Of a DNA stretch of 36,708 nucleotides, positions 35,411 to 36,708 are shown piece by piece. The notes beneath the pieces were generated by a model that saw only the letters and a list, made by a program, of their open reading frames with translations, did no database searches and was not told the DNA's origin. The position numbers and the translations under genes are program-made. Origin of the DNA: Candidatus Fermentibacterota bacterium (GTDB taxonomy: Bacteria > Fermentibacterota > Fermentibacteria > Fermentibacterales > JCC-6); assembly GCA_030609965.1 (NCBI GenBank), contig JAUWSQ010000025.1, forward strand, positions 1 through 36,708, in the 5' to 3' direction. The first letter of the stretch is position 1. Each line of letters opens with the position of its first letter.

Positions 35411-35613
35411 TAGCGGTTCTTGTAACACCAGACGGCCACATGTGGCTCCTGCCTGCTGCGTTTCTGCCGGAGGATTCGGGGGAGGGTGATGTTCTCGACG
35501 TGATTCTGAGGAGGAATCCAGAAGAGACGGAGAAGCTTGCCGGGAGGGTTCATGACCTTCAGCAGAGGCTTCTTGACCGGACAAGGGAACGGGATGAAAA
35601 CCAGCGTCAGTAA
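35359..35613 (+). CDS. DUF3006-family small protein
   Basis: The 84-residue protein reads MAEEKKLLVSLDRIEEGIAVL, then an acidic VTPDGHMWLLPAAFLPEDSGEGDVLDV segment, matching the DUF3006 pattern (DRIEG..A, then LP and GD). The C-terminal third is charged and helical. The family is small, beta-rich and of unknown function. It has GAAAGGGTG before ATG 35359 and overlaps rsmI by 20 bases. Its 5' end is copied upstream of the hydrolase. Confidence 0.75.
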   Translation: MAEEKKLLVSLDRIEEGIAVLVTPDGHMWLLPAAFLPEDSGEGDVLDVILRRNPEETEKLAGRVHDLQQRLLDRTRERDENQRQ

Positions 35614-36295
35614 AGGAAGGCTCGTTCTGGTCGGCACTCCTATCGGAAACCTTTCCGATATGTCACCAAGGGCAAGAGAAGCGATAGAGAACGCTGCCGT
35701 AGTAATGGCCGAGGATACCCGGCGTACCGCAAGATTTGTGAATGACAGGAAGAAACTTTACAGCTATCATGACCATAACGTAACCGGCAGGATACCGCAG
35801 ATAGAGGAATTTCTGAGAGCCGGTGCCGTTGTTGCCCTGGTCTCGGATGCCGGTATGCCCGGGATTTCAGATCCTGCATACAAGGCAGTAAGCGCTGCCA
35901 TAAAAGGAGGTCACAGCGTAGAAGTCATTCCTGGACCGTCCGCAGTCATAACTGCCCTTGTCGCTTCAGGCCTTCCGGTTGACAGGTTCTCATTTGAAGG
36001 ATTTCTCCCTAGAAAGAAAGGGGCCAGAACTCATCGCCTTGAGGAGATGTCCACTTACAGCGGATCTATTGTATATTACCTTGGTCCTCATCATCTACTG
36101 AAGTATCTGGAAGAGATGAGAGGTGTCTTCGGTGATCGTCCCGTATGTGTTGCAAGGGAAATGACAAAAATCCATGAAGAATACGTACGGGGAAATATTA
36201 CGGAAGTTGCGGATTATTTCTGTAACAGAAAGATCCGTGGTGAAATAACTTTAGTTGTTGGCGGAGCGGTACTGACATCGGATTTTTTTGATTGA
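35594..36295 (+). CDS. rsmI: 16S rRNA (cytidine1402-2'-O)-methyltransferase
   Basis: The 233-residue enzyme has the tetrapyrrole-methylase-like SAM fold with LVLVGTPIGNLSDMSPRA (GTPIGNL at 14-20), AEDTRRTARF (39-48), SDAGMPGISDPAY (Thr to Met in SDAGT) and VIPGPSAV. It 2'-O-methylates C1402 of 16S rRNA. It is shorter than the usual 280 residues: the C-terminal helical domain after about residue 232 is missing, though no frameshift is visible. ATG 35594 follows CGGG; the gene overlaps the DUF3006 gene by 20 bases. Confidence 0.9.
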   Translation: MKTSVSKGRLVLVGTPIGNLSDMSPRAREAIENAAVVMAEDTRRTARFVNDRKKLYSYHDHNVTGRIPQIEEFLRAGAVVALVSDAGMPGISDPAYKAVSAAIKGGHSVEVIPGPSAVITALVASGLPVDRFSFEGFLPRKKGARTHRLEEMSTYSGSIVYYLGPHHLLKYLEEMRGVFGDRPVCVAREMTKIHEEYVRGNITEVADYFCNRKIRGEITLVVGGAVLTSDFFD

Positions 36296-36344
36296 CGATG
36301 ACATTTACTGTTTCTATTTTTCTTTGTCTTGCAGAACAGATTCC

Positions 36345-36362
36345 AGGAGGTCATAAAACCTG
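36345..36362 (+). promoter_or_regulatory. Strong ribosome site (AGGAGGT) placing the phosphatidyltransferase start at CTG
   Basis: AGGAGGT at 36345-36351 is 8 bases before CTG 36360. An in-frame TAA at 36354-36356 shuts the frame upstream, and the next ATG or TTG in frame lies inside conserved sequence. CTG 36360 is therefore the best start. Confidence 0.55.
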
Positions 36363-36708
36363 GAGAATTTAAGAAACGCCGGCAGAAAACTACTGTTTCC
36401 CCTTGTCAGGCTGTTGGTAGCGATCGGCATGGGACCCTTTTCAGTAACTGCCATGGGGCTTCTGGTGACAGTCGTTGCGGCTTGGTTCATATGGGATGGA
36501 AAATTCATTGCCGGAGTTGCGTTTTTCATTGTCGGCAGCATTCTTGATGCTGTTGATGGTGAGCTTGCGCGAAGAAAAAATATGGCCAGCAAAGCTGGCG
36601 CGGTTTTTGATTCATGCTGTGACCGCATCGGCGAAGTTCTTATTTTCGGAGCACTCCTTGCGGGAAAAGCTGGAGAAGCTCACCATGTCCTGGTTTACCT
36701 TGTACCGG
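36360..36708 (+). CDS. CDP-alcohol phosphatidyltransferase (3' end outside window)
   Basis: The frame starting LENLRNAGRKLLFPLVRLL has the family catalytic motif DGELARRKNMASKAGAVFDSCCDR (about residues 62-85, matching DGxxARxxxxxxxxGxxxDxxxD) and hydrophobic segments on either side. Such membrane enzymes make phosphatidylglycerol phosphate, phosphatidylserine or inositol-phosphate lipids. The exact product needs the missing C-terminal part. The start is CTG behind AGGAGGT. It follows rsmI after 64 bases. Confidence 0.82.
   Translation, partial: MENLRNAGRKLLFPLVRLLVAIGMGPFSVTAMGLLVTVVAAWFIWDGKFIAGVAFFIVGSILDAVDGELARRKNMASKAGAVFDSCCDRIGEVLIFGALLAGKAGEAHHVLVYLVP

Noticed and set aside
36329..36547. 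72-residue open frame overlapping the phosphatidyltransferase start
   Set aside because: It is out of frame with the conserved DGxxAR motif and has no family resemblance.

Overview
The window reads as a stretch of a Gram-negative bacterial chromosome with about 48% GC. It is densely packed, mostly on the + strand, and many genes overlap by a few bases. Tol-Pal genes, gmhA and several predicted outer-membrane barrels indicate an outer membrane. A gingipain-like C25 peptidase with a type IX-secretion-like tail, a PorV-like barrel and helix-hairpin-helix barrel proteins fit an uncultured lineage of the FCB (Fibrobacteres-Chlorobi-Bacteroidetes) superphylum, perhaps Fermentibacterota-like. That placement is inference; there is no rRNA gene here to test it.

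Regions: (1) 1-3021, the end of a tol-pal operon: TolA/TonB-like C-terminus, tolB, pal and cpoB; pal carries an in-frame TAA. (2) 3106-3434, a promoter, tRNA-Leu(UAG) and a perfect 21-bp inverted repeat. (3) 3435-10628, housekeeping genes: tig-clpP-clpX, engB, purA, a TatD/radical-SAM fusion and rsmA. (4) 10625-13793, a barrel protein, a lipoprotein and a TrmN6-like methyltransferase. (5) 13814-17517, a small secreted protein on the - strand, then an RmlD-like reductase, gmhA, a flippase-like membrane protein, a ferredoxin and an FmdB-type zinc ribbon. (6) 17598-26523, an orphan solute-binding lipoprotein, then a co-directional run of envelope genes (OB-fold secreted protein, PorV-like barrel, helix-hairpin-helix barrel, second barrel, UshA-like 5'-nucleotidase) and a DUF2085 membrane protein. 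(7) 26538-32317 on the - strand: ferredoxin, aldehyde ferredoxin oxidoreductase-family protein, GHMP kinase and C25 peptidase. (8) 32434-36708: YgjP-like metallopeptidase, a T9SS-tailed secreted protein, an alpha/beta hydrolase between two copies of an 87-bp repeat, a DUF3006 protein, rsmI and the start of a CDP-alcohol phosphatidyltransferase.

The main oddities are three genes that appear to start at CTG behind strong Shine-Dalgarno sequences, a nonsense codon inside pal, a ClpP with Asn in place of the catalytic Asp, an AOR-family enzyme whose usual fourth cluster cysteine is Gly, the 87-bp repeats around the hydrolase, and the envelope cluster that could handle extracellular nucleic acid. 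No CRISPR array, insertion sequence, prophage or recognisable defence system was seen. No intergenic stretch exceeds 300 bases.
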